DNA of 64,000 bases from Armigeres subalbatus (taxonomy: Eukaryota > Arthropoda > Insecta > Diptera > Culicidae): positions 168,838,994 through 168,902,993 of the forward strand of contig NC_085141.1 in assembly GCF_024139115.2 (NCBI RefSeq). Reading direction: 5' to 3'. The notes below the pieces were generated by a model. It searched no databases. It saw only the letters and a program-made list of their open reading frames with translations, and had not been told where the DNA came from. The position numbers were made by a program, and so were the translations under genes. How positions within the stretch are numbered: the first letter of the stretch is position 1; every line of letters begins with the position of its first letter. This document shows positions 46,713-58,299 of this stretch, piece by piece.

Positions 46713-47725
46713 TGGCAGAATAAAATCATTCAGTATTGAAAGTTACAACCAATAAAGTACGATTTATCAAGCACTTACAAATGTTTTAATCTTTCGATAC
46801 GTGATTGAAACAAATTATTCTATTAATATATTTTAATTCATTTGCAATAAAGGTATCCGAAATAAAAATGTGTATTAATTTTCGTAATATGAACAAAAAC
46901 TATATTTGTTTAGAAGTAAAGTTAAATAAATAGTAGTTTGTGCTATAAGTTGCAAAAAGATGACTTTTTTCAGCACGAGTCGTACGTTTATGCAACAAGG
47001 CTTGCCGACCCTTCTCTAACTCCTTCCAGAACTTACTCCACATGATCATTCTTGCGTGCCACATTGCATAGTTTGCTAAACCGTGAAGCGATAGATGTAC
47101 TTGCTTTTGGAAATTTTTGATGTCATATCTATCGAAATATTTCATTTATTACGCGACGCAGGGAATACACTATTTGAACACTTACCCAAGCTAATTCAGC
47201 TAAATGTAGTCATGTAACTACTGTTCTGATGCTGGTTTTTCATTATAGCACCCAAATGAGAGTTATAATATACTAGCTGTATGTACCCGGCCTTGCTCGG
47301 AGTTGCCAGTTTGATTCGCAGTTTTGAATGAATGAAAATGAATAAACCAACTTGTCAAAAGGATAATTGTGTTTTCTTATTGATACTTCATCATTTGATT
47401 AAAAGAAGGCAGATATCATTTGAAAACATTTACTGATTTTGAAAAAGGCATCAAACCCAAAATCGCCTTATTCCAGGCAAACGTCTATTTCTAAAGAAGG
47501 AAAAACATCCACCGATGTCTTATTCCGGGCAAACGTCTGTTTTTAAGGAAGAGATCACATTCATCATCCAGAAGGAAACACATTAATCATTGCTATTAAC
47601 TGGGCAAACCATGATTTCGATGAAGGGTTGAGTTGATCGATAACTAAACAGTACCACATCAATTTTAATCATTGCATACCTCGCTTTTATTCATTAATCT
47701 TTTAATCATAATCATATATTTTTTA

Positions 47726-49337
47726 CATTGGCGTAAATAGGGGGGGGGGGGGCTAGGGGGGGCTTAGCCCTCCCTAGAAAAAAAATAGCCCCGCCTAGGA
47801 TTTGATAGGTTAGTTAGTAGTGATATCAGTTTTCAACATATAGCATAATTAATTACCGAAAAAGTTTGAAGACTAAAGAGTTATCTCTCATATTCACTCT
47901 ATCATACTTAATGAAATGAGTGGAAAAAATTAGCTTGTTTCTGAATTCTGAGAAAGATTCCCATCAGCATCCGAGAAGGATTCTCATCAGAATCCGAGAA
48001 GAATTCTCACTTCAATCTCTAAATAATTCTTTTCGGATTCATCGAAGTATTCCAATCGTAATCCAGACGAATTCCTACTGGAATTCCTAGATTTATGGCC
48101 CTTCAGTATTGTTAAGCAATACCCTTGAGAATCTGTGAAAAATACCCTTTAAAATTTGCTTTCGTTGATTTGCTCCGGAATATCTCCAGATTCGTTTTAA
48201 GATTGGTTTAGGAATTCCTTGACAAATCAGAATCCTTCGGCGATTTGCTTCGTAATCCTTTGAAGATTTAATTCGGAGTCTCTCGACGTTTTGCAAATGA
48301 TCTGCGTTGGGATCTCTAGACGATAAGGAATCCGGCTGACGATTAGCTTCGGAATCCCACGAAGAATTGCTTCAGAATCATTCGACGTTTCGTTTCGGAA
48401 TACATCGACGGTTTGCTTCAGAATTTCTCATAGATTTTGTTCAGAGTCCCTAAACGAAATTTTTTTGGAACCATTCGATGATTTGCTTCGAAATCCTTTG
48501 ATGATTTGCATCGGAATCCCTCAACGATTTGCTTCAACATCCTTGGAGGATTCGGGATCGCTGGAGGATTCTTTTCGAAATAACTGAAGGATTAATTCGG
48601 AGTCGCTCGTCGATTTGCTTCGAAGTCCTTCGACGGATTGTTTCGGAATCCTTCGACGATATGCGTCTTCATCCCTGGAACATTGCTCATGAAATACCTG
48701 GAACCATCATATTGGAATTCCTGGAGGGTTTTCGACGAAATCCCTGAAATATTCCCGTCGAAATTCCTGGAGGGTGAAGGATCCCTGCTACATTCTCGTC
48801 GGAATCCTTGAATATTTTCCGTTGGAATTCCTGAAACATTCCCTCCGAAATCTCTGGTGGATTCCCTTCATGATCCCTGGAGGCTCCCATCGGTATTCTC
48901 GTCGAAATATCTAGAGATTTCCGTCGGAGTCCCTGGAACATTCCAGTCAGGATTACTAAAGGATTTTCATCAGAATTCTTGGAAGATTCTCGGCAGAATC
49001 CATGGAAAGTTGCAGTATTTTTTTTTTCATTTGAGATAGATAGAATATAGTATGCAAATATATCCACTGCCTGACGCTAGTCGAGCGCAATTAAACATAG
49101 ACTGTGAGTTGTTGCTCACACGTGCACACGTGCACGTGCTTGAGAAAAAAGAATAATATCAATGAGTGTGATGGATCCGCAATTGCCTTAGGTGGTTGGA
49201 CTGCATTTGTCACATTACCGCTGATAACTTGATGAGATGTTAAAATGTTCGAGAATTTTCAAAAAGAGGGTCAATTTAGAGAAAAAATATAAAGGGGCTA
49301 TAGCCCCCCCTAGGCATCGGAGGTAGTTACGCCAATG
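47726..49337. mobile_element. hAT-like non-autonomous transposon with 8-bp target duplication
   Basis: CATTGGCGTAA at 47726 and its inverse TTACGCCAATG ending 49337, with CTAGGGGGGCTTAGCC-like subterminal matches. ATTTTTTA is duplicated at 47718-47725 and 49338-49345. The 8-bp duplication fits hAT. No transposase is present; a minisatellite fills the interior. Confidence 0.85.
47950..49010. repeat. Diverged minisatellite inside the hAT-like element
   Basis: Words such as TCGGAATCCCTCGACGATTTG and later AATTCCTGGA(A/G)(C/G) recur every 24-30 bp with drift from one unit type to another across the segment. Confidence 0.7.
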
Positions 49338-49966
49338 ATTTTTTATACCTTTTAATTACCCAATTTGGAATAAAGGTTACTTGATTATTGATGACAATGC
49401 AAATCATTCAATTTGATCATTCATAATCATTAATCATTAATCATATCGATCGTGATTCATTAATCATACACATAGTGTGTCAACATTTTATCACGATCGG
49501 TAATCGTTAATCATACTCCAACGGTTTTATCATTATTCATAATCGATAATCATTGTCAAAAATGAATAAGGCCGTTACAAATATTTAATTAACTTTTTAT
49601 CCTTTTAGTGTCCGAAAGGTTAAGGGTGGGGGAGATAATAAAAAATAAATATTAAAATGAAAAAAATAAAAAAACTCCTCGGATTTGTTAAAGAATGTTT
49701 TGAAAATCCTCAAATTTATCCGAATTTTATTTTGTTGCCCCCTCAAAATATCATTTTTTGGCAAAAAAAAATCCGAGGGGGGGGGGGGGAGACAAGTTAG
49801 ATTTTAAATATTTGTATCGGCCTAAATCATTAATCATAATCTTTAATCATAGATTAGCATGATTTTATCATAACAAATTTAATCATTCGTTGGAAGCTTT
49901 ATTTATTAACGCTCTGATATAAAGATTTATGGCCCTTCTACCTTTTTAATAAACATCTTCAAAAAT

Positions 49967-50730
49967 AGAGAATATGTGTACCAAATCTGGTTGGAATTGG
50001 TCCTGGGGGTTGGGAGCTACACTGAATTGCTCGTTTTCTAAAGACAACCCCTTCCCCTTTACCCTCCCTCTTTTCCCAATGACCATTCCATCCCTTTGTT
50101 ATATTCTCCTTAGGTTAGAGAATGTGTACCAAATTTGGTTGAAATCGGTACAGGGGTTCAGAAGTTACACTGAATTTCCCGTTTTCTGAACAATACCCCT
50201 CCCCCCTTTAACAAATTCCTCCCCATATGATCGGCTCCTCTTAGTGAATATGTTTACAAAATTTGGTTGAAATCGGTCCTTGGGGTTGGGAGATACATTT
50301 AATTGTTCGTATTCCAAAGACAACCCATCCCCCTATACCCTCCCCTTTTCCCAATGACCATCCCACCCCCTTTGTTATCTTTTCCATAGGGTAGAGAATG
50401 TGTGTACCAAATTTGGTTCAAATCGGTCCAAGGGTTCATAATTTACTTTGAATTGCCCGTTTTCTGAACAATACCCCTTCCTCCAGACCCCTCTCTTCTT
50501 TCCAAATTACCCTCTCATATGATCGTCTCCTCATAGTGAATATGTGTACACAATTTGGTTGAAATCGGACCTGGGAGTTGAAAGTTACACATAGTTTCAC
50601 GTTTTCTAAACAAAACCCCTCCCACCACCCCTTCCCCTTTTCCGAATGACCATCCCGCCCCCTTGGTTAACTTCCCCTGAGGATATATAATATGTGTACC
50701 AATTTTGGTTCAAATCGGCCGGTAGTTAGC
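49967..50730 (-). repeat. Six diverged 145-bp repeats in the Helitron
   Basis: ATGTGTACCAAATTTGGTTG and AAATCGGTCC recur at about 49973, 50122, 50248, 50399, 50541 and 50692, each followed by a C-rich block (ACCCCTCCCC). This is the 5' part of the Helitron on its own strand. Confidence 0.8.
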
Positions 50731-51290
50731 GAACATACATACATAGATCGGTTTTTATATATATAGAAGAAGAAGATAAGATAAGATATTATTTTTATAT
50801 ATTTGAGTTGCATAATGTTCATTAAAGCACCCATTTCGTTGGTATGGAAAAGTAGACCGTTTTAATTCTTCTATAGTTAAGAAAATTATTTTGAGCTTTT
50901 TAGTGGAATGTCTTCACTTGTCATAAGACGAGTTTGTACAATCCGTATCTGTCAAGGTACAATTAAGTGGTGGAATTAAATGGGATTGTACAAACTCTTC
51001 TATAATGATATTTCTGAAATTTCTTTGTGGGACAGTAACTGATTTTTTTCATTTTTTTACAGCAAGGATAAACAGATATCTGCAAACATAAACCAAAAAC
51101 CTAGAATAATCCACCTAGCGCTAGAGGTGTATTATAAAACAATTAAACACATAATAATAACAAGAAAAGCACATAAGAGAAGTCAAAATCCCGAAATTTA
51201 TGTAAAAAAACCTGATTAATCCACCTAGCGGTGATGGTGCCATTACTTTTAAGCCCATAGTGCGATCTAGCCAATTTGCAATAGGAAATA

Positions 51291-51920
51291 CCCGGGTAGA
51301 AGCCGTGATATTGATAACAAAACATGATATCTTCTTCTTCTTCTTATTGGCATTACATCCCCACACTGGGACAGAGCCGCCTCGCAGCTTAGTGTTCATT
51401 AAGCACTTCCACAGTTATTAACTGCGAGGTTTCTAAGCCAAGTTACCATTTTTGCATTCGTATATCATAAGGCTAACACGATGATACTTTTATGCCCAGG
51501 GAAGTCGAGACAATTTCCAATCCGAAAATTGTCTAGACCGGCACCGGGAATCGAACCCAGCCACCCTCAGCATGGTCTTGATTTGTAGCCGCGCGTTTTA
51601 CCGCACGGCTAAGGAGGGCCCCTAACAAAACATGATATTAACTTGTTTGAAATAAGAGTAAAAATAACAAGTGAAAATAACAAAAATTTGCACCGAAATA
51701 TCATAAAAATATCAGGTTTTGCCATTAACAAGAACTTATCAATATCTTGAGCCATTAGTTTGTTCTTGTTAATGGCAAAACCTGATATTTTTATTATATT
51801 TGGGTGCAAATTTTTGTTATTTTCGCTTGTTATTTTTACTCTTATTTCAAACAAATTAATATCATGTTTTGTTATCAATATCACGTTTTACCGTTAATGA
51901 GCAATTTTCGCCTACCCGGG
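51291..51920. mobile_element. MITE with CCCGGG termini, holding a SINE
   Basis: CCCGGGTAGAAG at 51291 pairs with the inverse CTACCCGGG ending 51920. Inner arms (AACATGATATTAACTTG, TTTGCACCGAAATATCAT, AGGTTTTGCCATTAACAAGA) pair almost perfectly. TA is duplicated at 51289-51290 and 51921-51922. Confidence 0.9.
51331..51622 (-). mobile_element. Complete tRNA-derived SINE, second family
   Basis: On the minus strand it starts GCCCTCCTTAGCCGTGCGG, has the B box GGTTCGATTCCCGG, continues GGAAATTGTCTCGACTTCCC and AAACCTCGCAGTTAATAAC, and ends in (AAG)n, seen on + as CTTCTTCTTCTTC. A 16-bp perfect duplication (TAACAAAACATGATAT) is at 51315-51330 and 51623-51638. It may correspond to a described Aedes SINE such as Gecko; I cannot confirm that. 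Confidence 0.9.
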
Positions 51921-52130
51921 TAATGGTATTTCATAGTATTCTTTTTTGAATGCAACTTGTTACAAGTAAATCGTTTGAGGATGAGTGTTTACTAAATTTG
52001 TCCATAATTCCATTTTGTGGGGTGGGTGCGCATTGCGCACAGACACACACACATACACGCGGACATCACCTCAATTCTCCGAACAGAGTCGATGGGTGTA
52101 TAACACTATGGGCTCCGGGCATTCTTAATA

Positions 52131-52544
52131 GAAGAAAGTTATTCGAGAAAGCCAAACGATTTCAAGGAAAACAGTTTTTGTGATTATCACGTATTTATTT
52201 CCTAGCGATTTCGAAAACTTTTTTCGCTTATTAAAAAATCGAAAGTTTAATGAGAAATATGAAATTCAAGTCGTATCATATTGGCGTAAGTGATTTTGAC
52301 CTTGGTTTTTGTTGATCAAAATATGCTGAATAGAGAGAGTATTAGTTGTTGCTTCAAATTTCAACATTAAATAAAATTACACGTATTTATTTATTTATTG
52401 CTCATATTTACTTGCTAAGTAAGGTACAAACTTTTAAATTTAAGCAATCTGAATTCTCTGATAGTTAAAAATTTATAATTTCAATGTGAGTTGGAAGTGT
52501 AGGAAGTGACTAGGAAAAAAAATTGAAAAACGTTCCTAGAATTG
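52131..52544. other. AT-rich, nothing recognised
   Basis: No frame with a domain. Confidence 0.35.
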
Positions 52545-53060
52545 TTAGCTACGTTCCAATATTCGGCGCATATTGATCGGTAGCCTTCCATGATTTTGAT
52601 TGGATATACGGGAGTGCTGCTCGTCTATGAAACTTTCAGTTTGTTCTATGATGTCTATCTGTATTAAAGGCTTCGATAGTACCAGCATATTTAACAGATT
52701 TACTTGAACCGTATCCAACACAAAGCAAATCTCCGTATTCTGCTTACATTTCCGACAAACTTTATTACTTTTGAGACGGGGGAAAAATTTAATAAATAGA
52801 TAAATAGGAAGGTTGGTTGGTTTGCCCGCGTTAATAAAATTGATTGTATTAATATTGAGCGTCAATACTTCTGGAGTATTGACCGTTTCCGCACGTTGAG
52901 TTTCTTGGTGCATAACGTGCAGGGAAATATCGCCATAGCTCCTTAAGACATGTCCCTCAGGTATTTTCTGGTAGTCGTTCCCTTCATTTGGTATTAAAGC
53001 TGACAGTTCCTCTGTGATTAAAAGTAGATCATCAGTTTGAATACAGCTACTTGGTCCTTG
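52545..53060 (-). CDS. Unidentified open frame, about 170 codons
   Basis: The minus strand is open from about 53060 to a stop at 52545, unusually long for AT-rich DNA. The first ATG is at 52913 (122 codons). The translation is non-repetitive (for example VCRKCKQNTEICFVLD, LLNMLVLSKPLIQIDIIEQ) with a CxxC pair but no family I recognise. It could be an exon, an old gene fragment or chance. No strong splice acceptor was seen just upstream. Confidence 0.3.
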   Translation of the reverse strand, partial: QGPSSCIQTDDLLLITEELSALIPNEGNDYQKIPEGHVLRSYGDISLHVMHQETQRAETVNTPEVLTLNINTINFINAGKPTNLPIYLFIKFFPRLKSNKVCRKCKQNTEICFVLDTVQVNLLNMLVLSKPLIQIDIIEQTESFIDEQHSRISNQNHGRLPINMRRILERS

Positions 53061-53083
53061 TTTTTACGTCAGTATTTTCATCG

Positions 53084-53256
53084 AGAAAGGGGCCGTACAC
53101 TAATTACGAAAGCAATTTTTCTGGGTTTTTAAGACCCCCCTTCCCCCATATAAGATTTTTCCCATACAAATATTTTTTTAATTATATAGAGCGTAAGATA
53201 ATGACAGTCCCCCTCTCCCCCATTAGTGCTTACGTTATTAGTGTAAGACCCCCAAG
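53084..53256. mobile_element. Short MITE
   Basis: AGGGGCCGTACACTAATTACG on the left and CTTACGTTATTAGTGTAAGA then CCCCC on the right are imperfect inverted copies. C-rich patches lie inside. Confidence 0.6.
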
Positions 53257-53985
53257 TAAAATCTTTTGTAAAAACATTTACTATTCACTAAGCTTTACAG
53301 CTAACTGATACTACTGAAGAAGGCTTTTTCCTTAGGCCACACTATGGCATGCAGTTTTTCGACCTGGAAAGGTTACATCCGTGTTGCCAAAAACTGGCAC
53401 GTACTGTATTTTCCGACTTCGTTTTTACCTACCTGGATAACTGGGGCCTGTAGCACAATCGAAATTTTACTAATAATATTAGTAGATTAGCTTGTAACTT
53501 GTATATTTCCGTTGCATAAAGAATCTACAAGAGTATCAATTTACAAGTAAAGCGCACTAATAATATTAGCAGAATTTACAAGTAACTTTTGCATAAAGAA
53601 AATACTAGTACAAATTATTAGTTTCTTTTACAAGTATGAATGGTGCTGTAATTTAATCTACAAGTAGCTTTTATTTTATTATTTCAGCTGTGCAAAGTGA
53701 ATATACATCGTTTTATTGTTTTTAACGACTTAACAGAGAAATAAACTATTATCCAAAGTGCAGTGAAATGATATGCACTAATAATAAATTTCTCATTCCA
53801 ATACAAAACTGAGAATTCGGGACTGATTTGCGACTATTTTGTAAACAAGCATTGGAACTAAATTAATGATTTCGTGTGTGCTACTTCTACGTGAAGTTAA
53901 ACGATTTACAATGATATGGAAATGCTAATATCATCTTCCAAACTTGGACGTACATGTTCATGATAGCATTAGAGGCGAAAGTATA

Positions 53986-56063
53986 CACTCAGGCAAATGA
54001 ACATACGAAATACATAAGGCAGAAATTATGAATCTACAAGATTGTTGAAAATCGTTGAAACACACTCAGGCAAATTGCCTATCGAATATCATAATTCTGC
54101 CTTTTGGAAATTTGCCACAAGTTATGAGTTTAAAATTCAAAAGGATTCATTATGAATCAAATTTTCATGGTCAATAAAAAACATAACATTTTCTTAAGGC
54201 ATTTTTATGAAATTCCAATGAAGCATTATGAACGCTGTACGGTGGACATTAATCAATCCATAACCCTACCTTATGAATTGCAAAAGTAGTGTATAGAGGC
54301 CATAATCACGCCTTATGAATTTCGTAATTCTTATGAAACATCCTAATTAATTCATAATGCAGATTTATGAATTCATTATTGCATTTTCCTAATAATCGAT
54401 TCATAATGCTGCATTATGAATTCCTAATTCGAGCATATTGATAATTTTCTCGAATTATGACCATGTGCTAAATGTCAGAAAATAATTAAACTGATTTGTT
54501 CATTCATGATTATGCATATGTGATTTTCAATTCGTTTTTCGGTTGTGTCGAGGACATCGAGGGACTATGAATAAACAAGAGGTGTAGAACGCGTTTTTAA
54601 CTGCCTTCAAATCTAGAAAAAGTTACTAATCTTATTCGAATTAAAACTATTCCCCCGCACATGTTAATAGTGCAATTATTAATTTGCTTTTGAACACTTA
54701 TTATTCACCATTGACACTTGAAAACACTTCAACACCCTCGATGTAGCACCCTCGATGCAAAACACAACCGCTAGACTTGAAAAACTTTACAATGTGTGAG
54801 AACATGATTCTCTTGACTGAAACTTTTCCCTTCCGATTTTTCAAATTCCGAACTTTAAAATGAGCATGATGGCGTTCATAAAGTGCCTTATGATTTCCTT
54901 CAAATCAACTTTGAACAAAATACCAAAAGGTGTCTTATGAAATTCATTACATGCAACGAATGAACGACATACGTCCCAATAATGAAATATGAAGAGCTCA
55001 GGATGAAAAGCATGAGAGACTTATGTTTCAACGATTTTCAACAATCTTGTAGATTCATAATTTCTGCCTTATGTATTTCGTATGTTCATTTGCCTGAGTG
55101 CATAAGTCTCTCATGCTTTTCATCCTGAGCTCTTCAAATTTCATTATTGGGACGTATGTCGTTCATTCGTTGCATGTAATGAATTTCATAAGACACCTTT
55201 TGGTATTTTGTTCAAAGTTGATTTGAAGGAAATCATAAGGCACTTTATGAACGCCATCATGCTCATTTTAAAGTTCGGAATTTGAAAAATCGGAAGGAAA
55301 AGTTTCGCAGTCAAGAGAATCATGTTCTCACACATTGTAAAGTTTTCAAGTCTAGCGGTTGTGTTTTGCATCGAGGGTGCTACATCGAGGGTGTTGAAGT
55401 GTTTTCAAGTGTCAATGGTGAATAATAAGTGTTCAAAAGCAAATTAATAATTGCACTATTAACATGTTCGGGGGAATAGTTTTAATTTGAATAAGATTAG
55501 TAACTTTTTCTAGATTTGAAGGCAGTTAAAAACGCGTTCTACACCTCTTGTTTATTCATAGTCCCTCGATGTCCTCGACACAACCGAAAAACGAATTGAA
55601 AATCACATATGCATAATCATGAATGAACAAATCAGTTTAATTATTTTCTGACATTTAGCACATGGTCATAATTCGAGAAAATTACCAATATGCTCGAATT
55701 AGGAATTCATAATGCAGCATTATGAATCGATTATTAGGAAAATGCAATAATGAATTCATAAATCTGCATTATGAATTAATTAGGATGTTTCATAAGAATT
55801 ACGAAATTCATAAGGCGTGATTATGGCCTCTAAACACTACTTTTGCAATTCATAAGGTAGGGTTATGGATTGATTAATGTCCACCGTACAGCGTTCATAA
55901 TGCTTCATTGGAATTTCATAAAAATGCCTTAAGAAAATGTTATGTTTTTTATTGACCATGAAAATTTGATTCATAATGAATCCTTTTGAATTTTAAACTC
56001 ATAACTTGTGGCAAATTTCCAATAGGCAGAATTATGATATTCGATAGGCAATTTGCCTGAGTG
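53986..56063. mobile_element. A-B-A'-B' palindromic transposon with TA duplication
   Basis: A (53986-54060, 75 bp) is repeated without a mismatch as inverted A' (55026-55100). B (54063-55023) is repeated inverted as B' (55101-56063) with only a few differences. A and B each begin CACTCAGGCAAAT, and A' and B' each end in its inverse. TA flanks it at 53984-53985 and 56064-56065. The unoccupied target is visible in the opposite arm of the outer palindrome at about 56674 (ATTCTATACTTTCG). No transposase. B is rich in TTATGAATT words. Confidence 0.9.
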
Positions 56064-56235
56064 TAGAATTGATAGTTCCGTTAGGATACGGCAGGCATGA
56101 AGAATGTTTTTTATAGAAGTCAATTTGAAAGCGAGCGGAGGGCAATATTTGTGACGGCACATATCGCACGACCTTCCTTCTGCCAAGCTCCCGTATGAAG
56201 GGGGAGGGAAGAATATCAGTGTGGAAGCTGAGATA

Positions 56236-56490
56236 TACACACTAACTTTTTCTTTCTCGAGCTCGGCAAAATCGGGCACCGCTGTAGCTCAGTAAATTTC
56301 AGAACTGAACTTCGGCATAAAATTTTGTTTATTACTGATTTTCGGCAAAATATTTACCATATCTCAGCAACTGAAACGTCACTTTTACTGAGATCTCGGC
56401 AAAAATCATGTTTGCTGAAACTCGGCGGTGCCCATCTCGGGAAAATAAACAAAAAATGCTGAGATCTCGGTGAAAAAAATTAAGTGTGTA
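56236..56490. mobile_element. MITE in the loop of the outer palindrome
   Basis: TACACACTAACTTTTTC and the inverse of AAAAAAATTAAGTGTGTA pair. The interior repeats CTCGGCAAAAT and GAGATCTCGG on both strands (CGGGCACCGC against GCGGTGCCC). It occupies the fold-back centre. Confidence 0.6.
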
Positions 56491-57087
56491 TGCCAGTGGA
56501 GATATATCAGCTTCCACACTGATATTCTTCCCTCCCCCTTCATACGGGAGCTTGGCAGAAGGAAGGTCGTGCGATATGTGCCGTCACAAATATTGCCCTC
56601 CGCTCGCTTTCAAATTGACTTCTATAAAAAACATTCTTCATGCCTGCCGTATCCTAACGGAACTATCAATTCTATACTTTCGCCTCTAATGCTATCATGA
56701 ACATGTACGTCCAAGTTTGGAAGATGATATTAGCATTTCCATATCAAACATTGGAAGGCAAATTCCTGCTAAAGCACCGTATGTATCCGACAGAATAGGC
56801 TTTCTTCTATCAAATAAGCAAATAAGTTTTGGGGTAAAATGCTTGCATTCTACGGAGTCGATAAAACAATGTTTGTTTACAAAATAAGTGACGCCCAAAT
56901 CGCAAAGTCCCGAATTATGAAAGTTTTCAAATAACTCTGGAAAAATCAGAAATACTTTAAGTGCTGACATCAAGTATTCAAATGGTGGGGTGCTAGCTCA
57001 AAAGTGGGTTGTTTTTGCTTAAAGCCGTACTTTGGCCCAATAACCCAATTTTGTGTAAGATGACTCTTCTAACACTACGTAGTTTAC

Positions 57088-57872
57088 GGCAGCCTTACTT
57101 TGCACCGTTCAATGTGGAAAAACGATCCATAAAAAATGAAAAACGATCCATAAATAACATCTGAATGTTCCATAAATCCATAAAATAGTTCGAGAGATTC
57201 CATAAAGAATATTTTTATGATCCATAAAACTTTGAAAAATGATCCATAAAAACTATATATAAATTTGCGCAATTTATATCCTGATGATGATCCATAATTT
57301 CAGCCATATGATCCATAATTTTGGTCATATGATCCATAATTTTGATAATGTGATCCATAATGCTTGGAAAGAAGGCCAATGAAACTATATTAATTTATCC
57401 ACACATTTTATAAAATCTATGGATCATTTATCAAAATTTATGGATCAGATCACCAAAACTATGGATCATTTGAACAAAGCTATGGATCAAATGACTAGAA
57501 TTATGGATCATATTACTGAAATTATGGATCATCATCACGATAAAAAAATGCGCCAATTTGAAGTTTTATGGATCAAAATATAGTTTTGTATGGATCATTT
57601 TCCAAAGATTTATGGATTATTTGTCATATTTTCATGGGAAAATAGCAAGAATTGTATTGTTTTTCTTGACCATGTTAATGGAACATATGTCCCAATTAAT
57701 TGCTTAATTTTAGCTCAGTTATGGATCGAAAAATTATTCTTTATGGAATCTCATTAACTATTTTATGGATTTATGGTAGCATTTTAAGGAACATTCAGAT
57801 GTTATTTATGGATCGTTTTTCAGTTTTTTATGGATCCGTCTTTATCGTTTATATGCAAAAGTATGTTTTGCC
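57088..57872. mobile_element. Fold-back element built of ATCCATAA words
   Basis: Ends GGCAGCCTTACTTTGCA and inverse GGCAAAACATACTTTTGCA. A 9-bp direct repeat GTAGTTTAC lies at 57079-57087 and 57873-57881. The left half is packed with GATCCATAA and the right half with TTATGGATC, including a long pairing around AACATCTGAATGTTCC. The duplication length (7-9 bp) is ambiguous, so the superfamily is open. Confidence 0.75.
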
Positions 57873-58299
57873 GTAGTTTACCTTAATCCACGTAAAAACA
57901 TATTACCGAAAGCAAAGTTTAGTAACTTTAGTTTACCTAAAGTTGACTTTATTCAACTCAAATGTGAGTTGTTGTACTGAACAATCTCGGGTGGGGCCAT
58001 GCATCTTGCTCTATTTTTGGCAACAATCATGGAAAAAAGGAAAAACTACTTAAATTTTTAATAAAATTTGATGCGATATTATGATCAGTAAGTATTTTGA
58101 ACTTAAATTGCTGGATGATTTATCTTTTCAATGATTTAATTTCAACTATTGGACTAAAAACAAAATCCAAACCTGCATAAGTTCCGCAAAACACAAATTA
58201 AAACACATGGCAATCCCAAAATTCGCCTATAAAAACCATGAAAAATATCACTTCAGTGTGCATTACTTTTTCTTTGTAAAAATGCTTTACTTAACTTAT

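Larger units (their letters stand above)
47273..50776 (-). mobile_element. Helitron-like element, 3.5 kb, non-autonomous
   Basis: On the minus strand it ends GAGCAAGGCCGGGTACATAC then AGCTAG next to T (+ 47273-47290) and begins TCTTCTTCTATATATATAAA (+ 50757-50776), matching the 5' end of the Helitron at 13866. It lacks target duplication, as expected. No Rep/helicase frame is present. It contains the 145-bp repeats and the hAT-like element below. Confidence 0.7.
46930..50865. mobile_element. Fold-back element, copy 3, split by a Helitron
   Basis: 46930-47272 (GCAAAAAGATGACTTTTTTC, TTACCCAAGCTAATTCAGC, CATTATAGCACCCAAATGAG) and 50777-50865 (TTTGAGTTGCATAATG, CCCATTTCGTTGGTATGG) are continuous in copy 1 (809-904 joined to 3264-3290). 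Everything between is inserted. Confidence 0.7.
51209..52130 (+). repeat. Repeat family R copy, split by a MITE
   Basis: CCTGATTAATCCACCTAGCG (51211), CCCATAGTGCGATCTAGCC and GCAATAGGAAA precede the MITE. ATGGTATTTCATAG, GAATGCAACTTGTTACAAG, CACCTCAATTCTCCGAACAG and ATAACACTATGGGCTCCGGG follow it, in family order. Confidence 0.7.

Noticed and set aside
55971..56689. 102-codon - and 67-codon + ORFs with the same protein sequence as a conserved gene pair
   Set aside because: They are mirror copies from the two arms of one palindrome, not independent conservation.
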